DNA of 64,000 nt from Thermovenabulum gondwanense (lineage in GTDB: Bacteria > Bacillota > Thermosediminibacteria > Thermosediminibacterales > Thermosediminibacteraceae), in the NCBI RefSeq assembly GCF_001601575.1, contig NZ_LOHZ01000025.1:1-64000 (forward strand). The letters run 5' to 3'. Numbering within the stretch: the first letter of the stretch is position 1; every line of letters begins with the position of its first letter. Shown piece after piece: positions 8,037 to 17,093 of the stretch. A model generated the notes under the pieces. The model had not been told where the DNA came from and ran no database searches. It saw only the letters and a list, made by a program, of their open reading frames with translations. The translations under genes were made by a program, and so were the position numbers.

Positions 8037-8468
8037 ATGTTTATCGGACAATATTTACATTCCCTTGATTCTAAGGGCAGGGTAATAATGCCTTCAAAAT
8101 TTAGAGAAGGTTTGGGAGAAAATTTTATTTTGACAAAGGGTTTAGACAGATGTCTTTTTGCCTATCCTATGAATGAGTGGAAGGTAATTGAAGAAAAACT
8201 TAAGGCACTTCCTCTGGCGAAAAAGGAAGCAAGGGCTTTTTTACGCTTATTCTTTTCCGGAGCAGTAGAGGCTGAAGTGGATAAACAGGGAAGAATATTA
8301 ATTCCTCCCATTTTAAGAGAATATGCGGGAATTGAAAAGGATGTGGTAATAATAGGTGTCTCTAATAGAGTAGAAATATGGAGCAAAGAAGAATGGGATG
8401 TTTACAGCAAAGGTCAGGAAGAGTCTTATGAGGAAATAGCCGAAAACTTGGTGGAACTTGGAATATAA
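8037..8468 (+). CDS. mraZ: Transcriptional regulator MraZ
   Basis: A 143-aa DNA-binding protein with two SpoVT-AbrB-like repeats, each with the DxxxR signature ([14 protein letters not shown] and [14 protein letters not shown]). MraZ forms ring oligomers that bind tandem repeats upstream of its own gene and repress the dcw cluster. ATG at 8037 is preferred to an in-frame GTG at 8028, because the GTG is part of the AGGGGAAG ribosome binding site and the shorter form has the standard length. First gene of the dcw operon; rsmH follows after 12 bp. Confidence 0.96.
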   Translation: MFIGQYLHSLDSKGRVIMPSKFREGLGENFILTKGLDRCLFAYPMNEWKVIEEKLKALPLAKKEARAFLRLFFSGAVEAEVDKQGRILIPPILREYAGIEKDVVIIGVSNRVEIWSKEEWDVYSKGQEESYEEIAENLVELGI

Positions 8469-8480
8469 AGGGTGAAGGAT

Positions 8481-9392
8481 ATGCAATATTACCATAAACC
8501 AATAATGATAAAAGAGGTTCTGAATTATTTAAATGTAAAAGAAGAAGGAATATACGTGGATGCAACTCTGGGCGGAGCGGGGCATTTTCAAGAAATTTTG
8601 AAAAAGGCGGGAGAAAAAGGTCTTGTTATAGGAATAGACAGGGACATAGAATCAATTGAAAACGCGAAAGAAAAATTTAAAGATAATAAAAACGCAATAT
8701 TTGTCCATGATAATTTTAAAAATTTAAAAGGTATATTAAAGGATCTTAACATATCTTCAATTGACGGAATCTTATACGACCTTGGTGTATCTTCCTATCA
8801 ATTGGATAAAGAAGAGAGAGGTTTTTCTTATCAAAAAGATGCGCCTCTTGACATGAGAATGGATACAAGGCAAAAGCTGACAGCAAGGGATGTGGTCAAC
8901 ACTTATGATAAGGAAGAACTAAAAAGGATTATTTATGAATACGGAGAGGAAAGATTCGCAGGACGTATAGCAAATTTCATCGTAGAAAGGCGAAAAAATA
9001 AACCCATAGAAACTACCCTTGAACTTGTTGAGGTCATTAAAGATGCGATTCCTGCTAAAGCAAGAAGAAAAGGGCCACATCCTGCAAAGAGGACTTTTCA
9101 AGCCTTGAGGATATTTGTAAATGAAGAACTGGTAGGTTTAGAGCAAGCTTTTAAAGACGCTATCTCACTATTAAAGGATGGAGGAAGAATAGTAGTTATT
9201 TCTTTCCATTCCTTGGAGGATAGGATTGTAAAAAGGCTTTTTAACGAATTTAAAAAGGAAGGCGGTTTGACGTATAAATTGCGGATTCTTACTTCAAAGC
9301 CGGTAGTACCGGAGGAAGAAGAAATTATTGGAAATCCAAGGGCACGTAGTGCTAAGTTAAGGGCTGCAGAGAAGTTTGATGTTCTAAAATAA
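8481..9392 (+). CDS. rsmH: 16S rRNA (cytosine1402-N4)-methyltransferase RsmH
   Basis: A SAM-dependent methyltransferase (formerly MraW) of 303 aa that N4-methylates C1402 in the decoding centre of 16S rRNA. The SAM-binding motif YVDATLGGAGH, IDGILYDLGVSSYQLD, the HPAKRTFQALRI segment and the VISFHSLEDRIVK motif are all present. ATG 8481 is taken as start (AAGGGTGAAGG upstream) rather than the in-frame GTG at 8472, which overlaps that site. Always the second gene of the cluster in Firmicutes, next to mraZ. Confidence 0.96.
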   Translation: MQYYHKPIMIKEVLNYLNVKEEGIYVDATLGGAGHFQEILKKAGEKGLVIGIDRDIESIENAKEKFKDNKNAIFVHDNFKNLKGILKDLNISSIDGILYDLGVSSYQLDKEERGFSYQKDAPLDMRMDTRQKLTARDVVNTYDKEELKRIIYEYGEERFAGRIANFIVERRKNKPIETTLELVEVIKDAIPAKARRKGPHPAKRTFQALRIFVNEELVGLEQAFKDAISLLKDGGRIVVISFHSLEDRIVKRLFNEFKKEGGLTYKLRILTSKPVVPEEEEIIGNPRARSAKLRAAEKFDVLK

Positions 9393-9408
9393 AAAGGGAG
9401 TGAATAAA

Positions 9409-9771
9409 GTGATATTAGCAAAAAAAGATTCTCCTTATTTTATTTCTGAATATTATCCAGCTGAAGAATCTAAAAAAATTGCTTCTAAGAACCGAAAAAA
9501 GTTAAAAAAAGGACGGTTAATATTGACCGTCATTGCATTAACCTTAGCATCACTTTTTCTTCTTTTTAGAGCTGCAGCCATTACCGAAGCCACCTATAAG
9601 ATTGAAAAAATGAAAACCGAGCTATCTCAAATAAAAAATGATAATGAAAAGTTGAAGATAAAAATAGCCGATTTAAAATCCATGTCACGCATTGAACAAA
9701 TAGCGAAAAATGAGCTTAAAATGCAGGAACCATCTTCGAGTCAGGTAATATATATTGGAGGCTCGAAATAG
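9409..9771 (+). CDS. ftsL: Cell division protein FtsL
   Basis: A small bitopic membrane protein of 120 aa: a basic cytoplasmic N-terminus, one membrane helix (roughly residues 38-58, LILTVIALTLASLFLLF), then an extracytoplasmic heptad-like coiled coil (KIEKMKTELSQIKNDNEKL) and the DivIC/FtsL-type ending SRIEQIAKNELKM. It is expected to join FtsQ/DivIB and DivIC in the divisome. Sequence conservation is low, so the call rests mostly on topology and position between rsmH and the penicillin-binding protein. Start GTG at 9409 is preferred over GTG 9400, which overlaps AGGGAGTG. Confidence 0.85.
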   Translation: MILAKKDSPYFISEYYPAEESKKIASKNRKKLKKGRLILTVIALTLASLFLLFRAAAITEATYKIEKMKTELSQIKNDNEKLKIKIADLKSMSRIEQIAKNELKMQEPSSSQVIYIGGSK

Positions 9772-9788
9772 CAACAGGGGGTTTACCC

Positions 9789-11855
9789 ATGGCTAAAAAT
9801 CTTTTAAAAATTAAAAGGAGATTAGCATTTCTCCTTTTATTTTGTTTGTTGTTAAGTTGTGTTATGATAATAAGGGTTTTTTGGATTCAATTCGTAAGGG
9901 GAGATGAATTGAGGACAAGGGCAGAGGAACAATGGACCAAGGATACGCCTGTGGAACCGGTGAGAGGGACAATTTTTGACAGGAACATGAATCCCCTTGC
10001 AATTTCGGCGAAGGTAAATTCCGTTATGGCAAGTCCACCGGATATAAAGGATGTGGAATCTATAGCAGAAGCGCTATCGGAAATCCTAAATATAAACAAA
10101 GAGAGTTTAATTAACACTATAAATGATGCTAAAGCGAAAAAGAAAGGTGCTATATATATAAAAAGAAAAATAACCGATGAAGAAGCTCAAAAAATCAGGC
10201 AATTAAATTTGAAAGGCATATACTTTACAGAGGAGAGCAAAAGGTTTTATCCCGAGAGGAACTTAGCTTCTCATATTCTTGGTTTTACCGGTATTGATAG
10301 TCAGGGATTGGATGGAGTTGAACTTATTTACGATAAATTTTTAAAAGGCATTCCGGGAAGAATTATTAAAGAAACGGATGCACTGAGCCGTGAACTGCCC
10401 TTTGGAGATGAAAGGTATATACCACCCAAAGAAGGTTTAAATCTGGTACTCACAATAGATAAAGTTATTCAATACATCGCTGAAAGGGAACTGGAAAAGG
10501 CAATTGCTGAAAATAAGGCAAAACGAGGCACAATAATCGTAATGGATCCAAAAACGGGAGAAATTTTAGCACTGGCGAATAAACCTGATTACGATCCCAA
10601 TGATTACAGGAATTATCCTCAGGAAGCGAGGAGGAATTTTGCGGTTTCAGATACTTATGAACCGGGATCTACTTTTAAGATTGTTACTGCCTCGGCAGGA
10701 CTCGAAGAGGGTGTAGTAAGACCTAATGATCGCTTTTATGACCCGGGATACATCATCGTTTCCGGGGTTAAAATCAGATGCTGGCGGGCAGGAGGACATG
10801 GCAGCCAGAGTTTCATTCAGGTAGTTCAAAATTCCTGCAATCCTGGCTTTATAGAAGTGGGAATGAGGTTGGGGAAGGAAAGGTTTTTAAAATACATAAA
10901 AGCTTTTGGCTTTGGGGAAACCACCGGAATAGATTTACCGGGTGAGGCAAAGGGAATCTTAGACCCAAATAAAATTGGGCCCGTAGAGCTTGCCACCATT
11001 TCTTTTGGTCAGGGTATATCCACCACTCCAATTCAGCTTCTAACTGCTGTTAGCGCGGTTGCAAACGACGGACGCTTAATGGAACCTCACGTAGCAAAAG
11101 CTTTAATGGATAAAGATAATAATAGAGTAATGGAATTTAAACCCAGGGTGGTAAGGCAGGTAATATCAAAGGAAACGGCTAAGGAAATGCAAAGGATTTT
11201 AGAAAGTGTGGTAACAAACGGTACGGGCGGAAGAGCCAAAATAGAAGGTATAAAAGTAGCTGGCAAAACGGGCACTGCCGAAAAATATGCCGATGGCAAA
11301 TATATAGCATCCTTTGTAGGATTTGCTCCTGCGGATGATGCTAAACTTGCAGCTATTGTAATAATTGATGAACCTTCAACGGGAATTTATTATGGAGGAC
11401 AGATCGCGGCACCTGTTTTCCAGAAAGTAATGTCTGATTCTTTGAAGTATTTAGGGGTAAAACCTGAAATCGCTTCCGAAGAAGATAACCGCATTGAAGT
11501 GCCCGATGTAAGGAATATTTACGTAGAAGATGCGAAAAAAATTCTGAAGGAGAAAGGCCTGGATGTAATCACCGAGGGGAATGGTTTAATAGTGGGTGAG
11601 CAAACTCCATTACCCGGTATAAAAATAAACAAGGGTTCTAAGGTTGTTTTGAAGCTGACGGATTCAAAAACAGATAAAAATCCCATAGTGGTTCCGGATC
11701 TTACCGGGAAAAATATTAAAGAAGTTACAAATGTGGCAAACGTTTTAGGACTTAAGGTTGAAGTTATCGGTACCGGGTATGCAAAAAAACAAATACCGGA
11801 ACCGGGAGAGGAAGTAGAACAGGGTACGGTATTAAAGGTATTTTTTGAACCTTAA
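9789..11855 (+). CDS. Class B penicillin-binding protein with two PASTA domains (FtsI/SpoVD type)
   Basis: A D,D-transpeptidase of 688 aa that cross-links septal or spore-cortex peptidoglycan outside the membrane. In order: an N-terminal membrane anchor (about residues 11-30), a class B dimerisation domain with VEPVRGTIFDRN, and the transpeptidase with S294-TFK, S349-C-N and K493-T-G. Two C-terminal PASTA repeats follow, starting near IEVPDVRN and IVVPDLTG. It is the only such protein in the cluster. Two PASTA repeats suggest the vegetative division enzyme (PBP2B/FtsI), but SpoVD proteins are close relatives, so I leave the symbol open. Confidence 0.9.
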   Translation: MAKNLLKIKRRLAFLLLFCLLLSCVMIIRVFWIQFVRGDELRTRAEEQWTKDTPVEPVRGTIFDRNMNPLAISAKVNSVMASPPDIKDVESIAEALSEILNINKESLINTINDAKAKKKGAIYIKRKITDEEAQKIRQLNLKGIYFTEESKRFYPERNLASHILGFTGIDSQGLDGVELIYDKFLKGIPGRIIKETDALSRELPFGDERYIPPKEGLNLVLTIDKVIQYIAERELEKAIAENKAKRGTIIVMDPKTGEILALANKPDYDPNDYRNYPQEARRNFAVSDTYEPGSTFKIVTASAGLEEGVVRPNDRFYDPGYIIVSGVKIRCWRAGGHGSQSFIQVVQNSCNPGFIEVGMRLGKERFLKYIKAFGFGETTGIDLPGEAKGILDPNKIGPVELATISFGQGISTTPIQLLTAVSAVANDGRLMEPHVAKALMDKDNNRVMEFKPRVVRQVISKETAKEMQRILESVVTNGTGGRAKIEGIKVAGKTGTAEKYADGKYIASFVGFAPADDAKLAAIVIIDEPSTGIYYGGQIAAPVFQKVMSDSLKYLGVKPEIASEEDNRIEVPDVRNIYVEDAKKILKEKGLDVITEGNGLIVGEQTPLPGIKINKGSKVVLKLTDSKTDKNPIVVPDLTGKNIKEVTNVANVLGLKVEVIGTGYAKKQIPEPGEEVEQGTVLKVFFEP

Positions 11856-11875
11856 CTTGGGAGGGAAATTTATTA

Positions 11876-13336
11876 ATGATAAAGGGTCATGAACTAATTG
11901 AAATTTTAAAAGAAGTTAAAAAGGTTTCGGGAAATATAAATGTAACAATTGAAGATATACAGTATGACTCAAGAAAAATTAAAAAAAATAGCCTTTTTGT
12001 AGCGATTACGGGTTTTAAAGATGATGGTCATAAATATATAAACGATGCTATCATAAATGGTGCATGCGCAGTAATATCGGAAAGGGAAGTGGAAATAAAG
12101 CAAGAGGAAATTCTATATATAGTAGTTGAAAATTCAAGAAAAGCTCTTTCGACCGTATCCGACTATTTTTATGAAAGCCCATCAAAAAATATGAAGATTG
12201 TGGGTGTTACCGGAACTAATGGAAAAACAACTACCACATACCTTATTAAAGAAATTTTCCAAAATGCGGGATTAAATGCGGGAGTTATAGGTACACTGGG
12301 TATTTTTGTTAACGGTGTACTTTTCCCTTCCGAAAGAACAACTCCCGAATCCTTAGAACTCCATAAAACCTTTTATGAAATGCGGAAAAACGGGATAGAA
12401 TATGTAAGTATGGAAGTATCCTCTCATTCTTTGAAACTTTCAAGGGTTGACGATATTTCCTTCGAGGTAGGGGTATTTACAAATCTGACTCAGGACCATT
12501 TAGATTTCCATCCGGACTTTGAGGATTACTATCTTTCAAAGAGAAAACTTTTTTCCCTTTCTAAAAAAGCAGCTATCAATGCAGACGATTTTCATGGAAA
12601 CAGGTTAATGAATGAAATAAAAATACCATCTATTTCGTATGCCATTGAAAATGATGCGGATGTAAAAGCTAATAACGTAAAAATTTCAGAAGATGGAGTA
12701 AGCTATGATTTAATCTATAGGGGGGAAAAAATTAATATTAACTATCAGGTTCCGGGGAAATTTAGCGTATATAATTCACTGGCGGCAATATCGGCAGCTT
12801 TGCTTTTGGGCATAGACTTAAACACTTCGGCAAAAGCAATATCCAAGGTAAAAGGAGTACCGGGTAGGTTTGAACCAATTAAAGAAGGACAAAATTTCAG
12901 TGTTATCGTGGATTACGCTCATACCCCCGATGGCCTTGAAAACGTCTTGAATACCATAAAAAGTTTTGCAAAAGGCCGCATTATTACCGTTTTTGGGGCC
13001 GGAGGCGATCGAGATAAAACCAAAAGACCTAAAATGGGGAAAATTGTGTCGGAACTTTCGGATTACTTTATCATCACTTCGGATAATCCCAGGACCGAGG
13101 ATCCTGTAAAAATAATTGAGGATATAGAGGCAGGAGTGGATCCTGCAAAAAGCTATGAAAAAATAGTTGATAGAAGAGAAGCGATAAAAAAAGCGATCGA
13201 AATTGCTCAAAAAGATGATGTGATTTTGATAGCGGGGAAGGGGCATGAAAATTACCAGATTATAAAAGATAGGATTATCCCTTTTGATGACAGGGAAGTG
13301 GCCAGGGAATTTTTAAAGGCGAGAGGAGAAAAATAG
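11876..13336 (+). CDS. murE: UDP-MurNAc-L-Ala-D-Glu:meso-diaminopimelate ligase MurE
   Basis: Cytoplasmic ATP-dependent ligase of 486 aa that adds the third amino acid of the peptidoglycan stem. It has the Mur-ligase N-terminal domain (DSRKIKKNSLFVAI), the ATP loop GVTGTNGKTTTT, the central EVSSHSL motif, and a C-terminal domain with D403-N-P-R406. The DNPR motif marks specificity for meso-diaminopimelate rather than lysine. Starts at ATG 11876 behind a GGGAGGG site; murF follows with a 1-bp gap, indicating translational coupling. Confidence 0.96.
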   Translation: MIKGHELIEILKEVKKVSGNINVTIEDIQYDSRKIKKNSLFVAITGFKDDGHKYINDAIINGACAVISEREVEIKQEEILYIVVENSRKALSTVSDYFYESPSKNMKIVGVTGTNGKTTTTYLIKEIFQNAGLNAGVIGTLGIFVNGVLFPSERTTPESLELHKTFYEMRKNGIEYVSMEVSSHSLKLSRVDDISFEVGVFTNLTQDHLDFHPDFEDYYLSKRKLFSLSKKAAINADDFHGNRLMNEIKIPSISYAIENDADVKANNVKISEDGVSYDLIYRGEKININYQVPGKFSVYNSLAAISAALLLGIDLNTSAKAISKVKGVPGRFEPIKEGQNFSVIVDYAHTPDGLENVLNTIKSFAKGRIITVFGAGGDRDKTKRPKMGKIVSELSDYFIITSDNPRTEDPVKIIEDIEAGVDPAKSYEKIVDRREAIKKAIEIAQKDDVILIAGKGHENYQIIKDRIIPFDDREVAREFLKARGEK

Positions 13337-13337
13337 G

Positions 13338-14732
13338 GTGAAAGCTTTAGATTTATTAGAAGTAGTTAATGTTGTTAAAGGCAATATTTTCAATAATTAT
13401 AAAAGAACCATTACAGGAGTTTCAATAGATAGCAGAACGATAAATAAAGGAGATTTATTTATACCGATTAGAGGGGAAAACCATGATGGTCATGATTTTA
13501 TAAAAGAGGCATTTGATAAGGGTGCGGCAGCAAGTTTATGTGAAGAAGAATCAAGGGATAAAGTTAAAGAACTCACCGAAAGAGAATTTCCAATTGTATT
13601 GGTAAAAGACAGTAAAATTGCTCTTCTTGATTTAGCAGGTTATTATCGAAGGCAGTTTCCAATACCTTTTGTAGCCATCACTGGGAGCGTGGGCAAAACT
13701 ACTACAAAGGAACTTACCGCTTCAATTTTATCCACAAAATTCAAAGTAATAAAAAACGAGGGGAATTTTAATAATGAGATTGGGCTTCCTTTAACTTTGT
13801 TTAATCTGGAACCCCACCATGATTTTGGTGTTTTGGAGATGGGTATGAGCGGTTTTGGTGAAATCCGAAGGATGTCATCTATTGTAGAACCAGAAATAGC
13901 TATTATTACCAACATTGGAGTGTCACATATAGAAAAATTAGGGTCGAAGGAAAATATAGCAAGAGCAAAGCTGGAAGTTGTAGAGTTTTTAAAAGATGAC
14001 GGGGTATTGATATTAAATGCAGATAGCCCGGAATTATATGCTAAAAAGGGCCATATTGCTAAAAAAGTAATTTATTTCGGAATGGAAAAAGGAGAAGTGA
14101 GGGGGAAAAATCCTCGTTTCCATGAACACGGTGGAATGGAGTTTGAAATAGAAGGCATTTTCGGAAATCATTTATTTAAAATACCTCTGTTAGGATTGCA
14201 CAATGTTTATAATGCCATTGCAGCTATTACTGCAGGTTTTATAATCGGGCTGGAGCATGAGAGGATTCAGGAAGGGCTTTTAAGGGTTTCAAGCACAAAA
14301 AGACGATTGGAATTTAAAAAGACGAATACGGGGAAAATTATCATTGATGACTGCTATAATGCCAGCCCTGATTCAATGAAAGCTGCCTTAGATGTTCTTG
14401 AAAAAATAGGAACGCATAAAACTAAAGCAGCTGTTTTAGGAGATATGCTGGAACTGGGGGACATTTCGACAGAAGCCCATTTAGAAGTAGGAGCCTTTGC
14501 AGCAGAGAAGGTGGATAAACTTATTGCTGTGGGAAAGAGAGCAAAAAGTATTGCAGAGGGCGCTATAAAAAATGGATTATCCCGGCAAAAAGTATATTAC
14601 TTTGATAATAAAAATGAAATTGAAGAAGAAAAAATTATTGATTTGTTAAAGGATATTGATATCATTCTGGTAAAGGCGTCCAGAGCGATGAAATTCGAAG
14701 ACATAGTAAATATGCTAATCAGGAGGTTTTAA
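13338..14732 (+). CDS. murF: UDP-MurNAc-tripeptide:D-Ala-D-Ala ligase MurF
   Basis: A 464-aa Mur ligase completing the UDP-MurNAc-pentapeptide. It has the N-terminal substrate domain (SIDSRTINKGDLFIPIRGENHDGH), ATP loop ITGSVGKTTTKE, the carbamylated-lysine region around GNFNNEIGLPLTLF, and the C-terminal DDCYNASPDSMKAAL motif characteristic of MurF. GTG start with GAGAGGAG about 10 bases upstream, inside the 3' end of murE. No ddl gene is present in the cluster, so D-Ala-D-Ala must be made from elsewhere. Confidence 0.96.
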   Translation: MKALDLLEVVNVVKGNIFNNYKRTITGVSIDSRTINKGDLFIPIRGENHDGHDFIKEAFDKGAAASLCEEESRDKVKELTEREFPIVLVKDSKIALLDLAGYYRRQFPIPFVAITGSVGKTTTKELTASILSTKFKVIKNEGNFNNEIGLPLTLFNLEPHHDFGVLEMGMSGFGEIRRMSSIVEPEIAIITNIGVSHIEKLGSKENIARAKLEVVEFLKDDGVLILNADSPELYAKKGHIAKKVIYFGMEKGEVRGKNPRFHEHGGMEFEIEGIFGNHLFKIPLLGLHNVYNAIAAITAGFIIGLEHERIQEGLLRVSSTKRRLEFKKTNTGKIIIDDCYNASPDSMKAALDVLEKIGTHKTKAAVLGDMLELGDISTEAHLEVGAFAAEKVDKLIAVGKRAKSIAEGAIKNGLSRQKVYYFDNKNEIEEEKIIDLLKDIDIILVKASRAMKFEDIVNMLIRRF

Positions 14733-14733
14733 A

Positions 14734-15696
14734 ATGATCTACCTTTTTTTTGCTGCAGCTACAGCCTTTACAATTGTTGCAGTTGCCGGTAATTTTGTAA
14801 TCCCCGCGCTTACTTATTTAAAATTCGGGCAAACGGTAAGGCAGGATGGACCCAAGAGACATTTAAAAAAAATGGGAACTCCCACAATGGGAGGTATAAT
14901 GATAATACCCGCGGTAATAATTGCAACGATTATTTTTTCAGGAATAACTAATAATTCTTTGCTTGCGGTAATAGCTGCTACTGGGTTTGGATTAATAGGA
15001 TTTATGGATGATTATATCAAGGTAGTAAAAAAAAGATCTTTAGGATTGAGAGCCAGCCAAAAAATTTTGATGCAATTGATACTTTCAGTAATAATTACCC
15101 TTTATGCATATTATATATTTCCGGGTGATTCCAGGGTTTTATTCCCTTTTTTAAATAAACCCGTAGATTTGGGTTTATTCTACATACCCTTTAATTTGTT
15201 TATCGTTTTGGGAGTTGTCAACAGTGTGAATTTAACCGACGGTTTGGACGGTCTCGTTTCCGGCATTATGTTAATTATAAGCTTTTTTTATACTTTAATA
15301 GGACTGTATTTCGGTTCCCATGAGGTATCATTTTATTCGGCTTCAATTAGCGGGGCGGCTCTGGGCTTTCTACTCTATAATCATTACCCCGCAAAGGTAT
15401 TTATGGGAGACACGGGTTCTTTGGGGTTTGGAGGAGCTTTAGCCTTTTTAGCAATTTCAACAAAAACGCAATTTTATCTTTTGTTTTTCGGTTTTATACT
15501 GGTAATGGAAACCCTTTCGGTAATAATTCAGGTCCTATACTTCAGGACAACGGGCAAAAGAATATTCAAAATGGCTCCTCTTCATCACCATTTTGAATTG
15601 TGCGGAATGAGTGAAATAAAAGTAGTTTTGTTTTTTTGGGCCATTGCATTACTGTCCTGTTCTATTGGGTATTATATATTTAATCTGTCGTTTTAA
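14734..15696 (+). CDS. mraY: Phospho-MurNAc-pentapeptide transferase MraY
   Basis: Integral membrane enzyme of 320 aa that transfers phospho-MurNAc-pentapeptide to undecaprenyl phosphate, giving lipid I. About ten hydrophobic helices are visible. Conserved cytoplasmic motifs are GTPTMGG, FMDDYIKV (catalytic Asp pair), NLTDGLDGL, FMGDTGSLGFGG and APLHHHFE. It starts 1 bp after murF ends, with an AGGAGG site inside the murF terminus. Confidence 0.97.
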   Translation: MIYLFFAAATAFTIVAVAGNFVIPALTYLKFGQTVRQDGPKRHLKKMGTPTMGGIMIIPAVIIATIIFSGITNNSLLAVIAATGFGLIGFMDDYIKVVKKRSLGLRASQKILMQLILSVIITLYAYYIFPGDSRVLFPFLNKPVDLGLFYIPFNLFIVLGVVNSVNLTDGLDGLVSGIMLIISFFYTLIGLYFGSHEVSFYSASISGAALGFLLYNHYPAKVFMGDTGSLGFGGALAFLAISTKTQFYLLFFGFILVMETLSVIIQVLYFRTTGKRIFKMAPLHHHFELCGMSEIKVVLFFWAIALLSCSIGYYIFNLSF

Positions 15697-15716
15697 AATT
15701 TTTGGGGGGACTAATT

Positions 15717-17081
15717 ATGGATGTAAAGGATAGGAAGGTTCTGGTAGTCGGATTAGCCAGGAGCGGTACGGCAGCCTGTGAAGAATTATTAAAAATGGGT
15801 GCAAAAGTAACTGCAACGGACATAAAAAAAGAAGAAGAACTGAAAGAAGTTATTGAAAAATTTGAAGGGAAAGAAATAAAATTAATCCTTGGGCATCATC
15901 CGTTGAGCCTTTTAGATGATGTGGATTTTATAGTGGCAAGCCCCGGAGTTCCGCTGGATATTGAACTTTTTCAGAGGGCGAGAGAAAAAAACATACCCGT
16001 ACTAAGTGAATTGGAACTGGGATATATGTTTAACAAAGCGCCTATTATTGCGGTAACCGGAACAAATGGTAAAACTACAACTACTACGTTAATAGGAGAA
16101 ATACTAAAAAATGATGGCAAAAATATTTCTGTAGCGGGCAACATTGGAATACCTTTTATTCAGGAAGCGGATAAAAAAGGGATTAAAGATTTCATCGTCC
16201 TGGAAGTTAGCAGCTTTCAACTGGAACATATTATAAGCTTTAGACCTCATATTGCGGTGATTTTAAATATTACAGAAGATCACTTAAATTACCATAAAAC
16301 TTTTGACAACTACATAAGGGCAAAAGCAAGAATCTTTGAGAATCAAACCGAAGAAGATTATTTAGTATTAAATTATGATGATCCGATTGTATTTTCTTTA
16401 TCCAAATTTGCTAAAAGTAAGATTATTTATTTTAGCAGAAAAGAAGAATTAAGCCAGGGAGTTTTTGTGAAAAATGGAGTTATTGTCATAAAGGAAAACC
16501 AGGAAATTTTACCCATTTTAAAGGCTAAAGAAGTGGGGATAAAAGGCTCGCATAATTTAGAAAACGCATTGGCGTCAGTAGCAGCCTGCTGGGCGGCAAG
16601 GACAAATCTAAATACAATGGCTGAATCTTTAAGAGATTTCAAAGGAGTGGAACATCGTTTGGAGTACGTCGACACCATAGATGGTGTAAAATTCATCAAT
16701 GATTCAAAGGGGACGAATCCGGATGCCGCGTTGAAAGCTTTAGAGGCCATTGAAGATCCAATTATTCTTATTGCAGGAGGATACGACAAAAATGCTGATT
16801 TTAAACCTTTTGTCAAAGCTTTTTCGGGAAAAGTAAAGAAAGCAATATTGATTGGTCAGACGGCGGATAAAATAGAAAAAGCCGCTAAGGAGGAAGGGTT
16901 TTACCAACTTGAAAAGGCATCTACTTTAAAAGAAGCCGTGGAGAAAGCCAAAAATGCAGCATCTCCCGGGGATACGGTCTTGCTATCTCCTGCATGTGCC
17001 AGCTGGGACATGTTTATGAATTTTGAAGAGAGGGGAAGGGTTTTTAAGGAAGCGGTTTATTCTTTAAGAGAAAGGATATAA
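15717..17081 (+). CDS. murD: UDP-MurNAc-L-alanine:D-glutamate ligase MurD
   Basis: Cytoplasmic Mur ligase of 454 aa adding D-Glu to UDP-MurNAc-Ala. It has an N-terminal Rossmann-like domain (VLVVGLARSGTAACEEL), the ATP loop AVTGTNGKTTTTTL, GNIGIPF, EVSSFQLE, and the C-terminal domain with NDSKGTNPDAALKAL and SPACASWDMFMNFEERG. ATG 15717 lies 6 bases after GGGGGGA; the in-frame TTG at 15702 precedes that site and is rejected. Confidence 0.96.
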   Translation: MDVKDRKVLVVGLARSGTAACEELLKMGAKVTATDIKKEEELKEVIEKFEGKEIKLILGHHPLSLLDDVDFIVASPGVPLDIELFQRAREKNIPVLSELELGYMFNKAPIIAVTGTNGKTTTTTLIGEILKNDGKNISVAGNIGIPFIQEADKKGIKDFIVLEVSSFQLEHIISFRPHIAVILNITEDHLNYHKTFDNYIRAKARIFENQTEEDYLVLNYDDPIVFSLSKFAKSKIIYFSRKEELSQGVFVKNGVIVIKENQEILPILKAKEVGIKGSHNLENALASVAACWAARTNLNTMAESLRDFKGVEHRLEYVDTIDGVKFINDSKGTNPDAALKALEAIEDPIILIAGGYDKNADFKPFVKAFSGKVKKAILIGQTADKIEKAAKEEGFYQLEKASTLKEAVEKAKNAASPGDTVLLSPACASWDMFMNFEERGRVFKEAVYSLRERI

Positions 17082-17093
17082 GGAGGTATAGAT

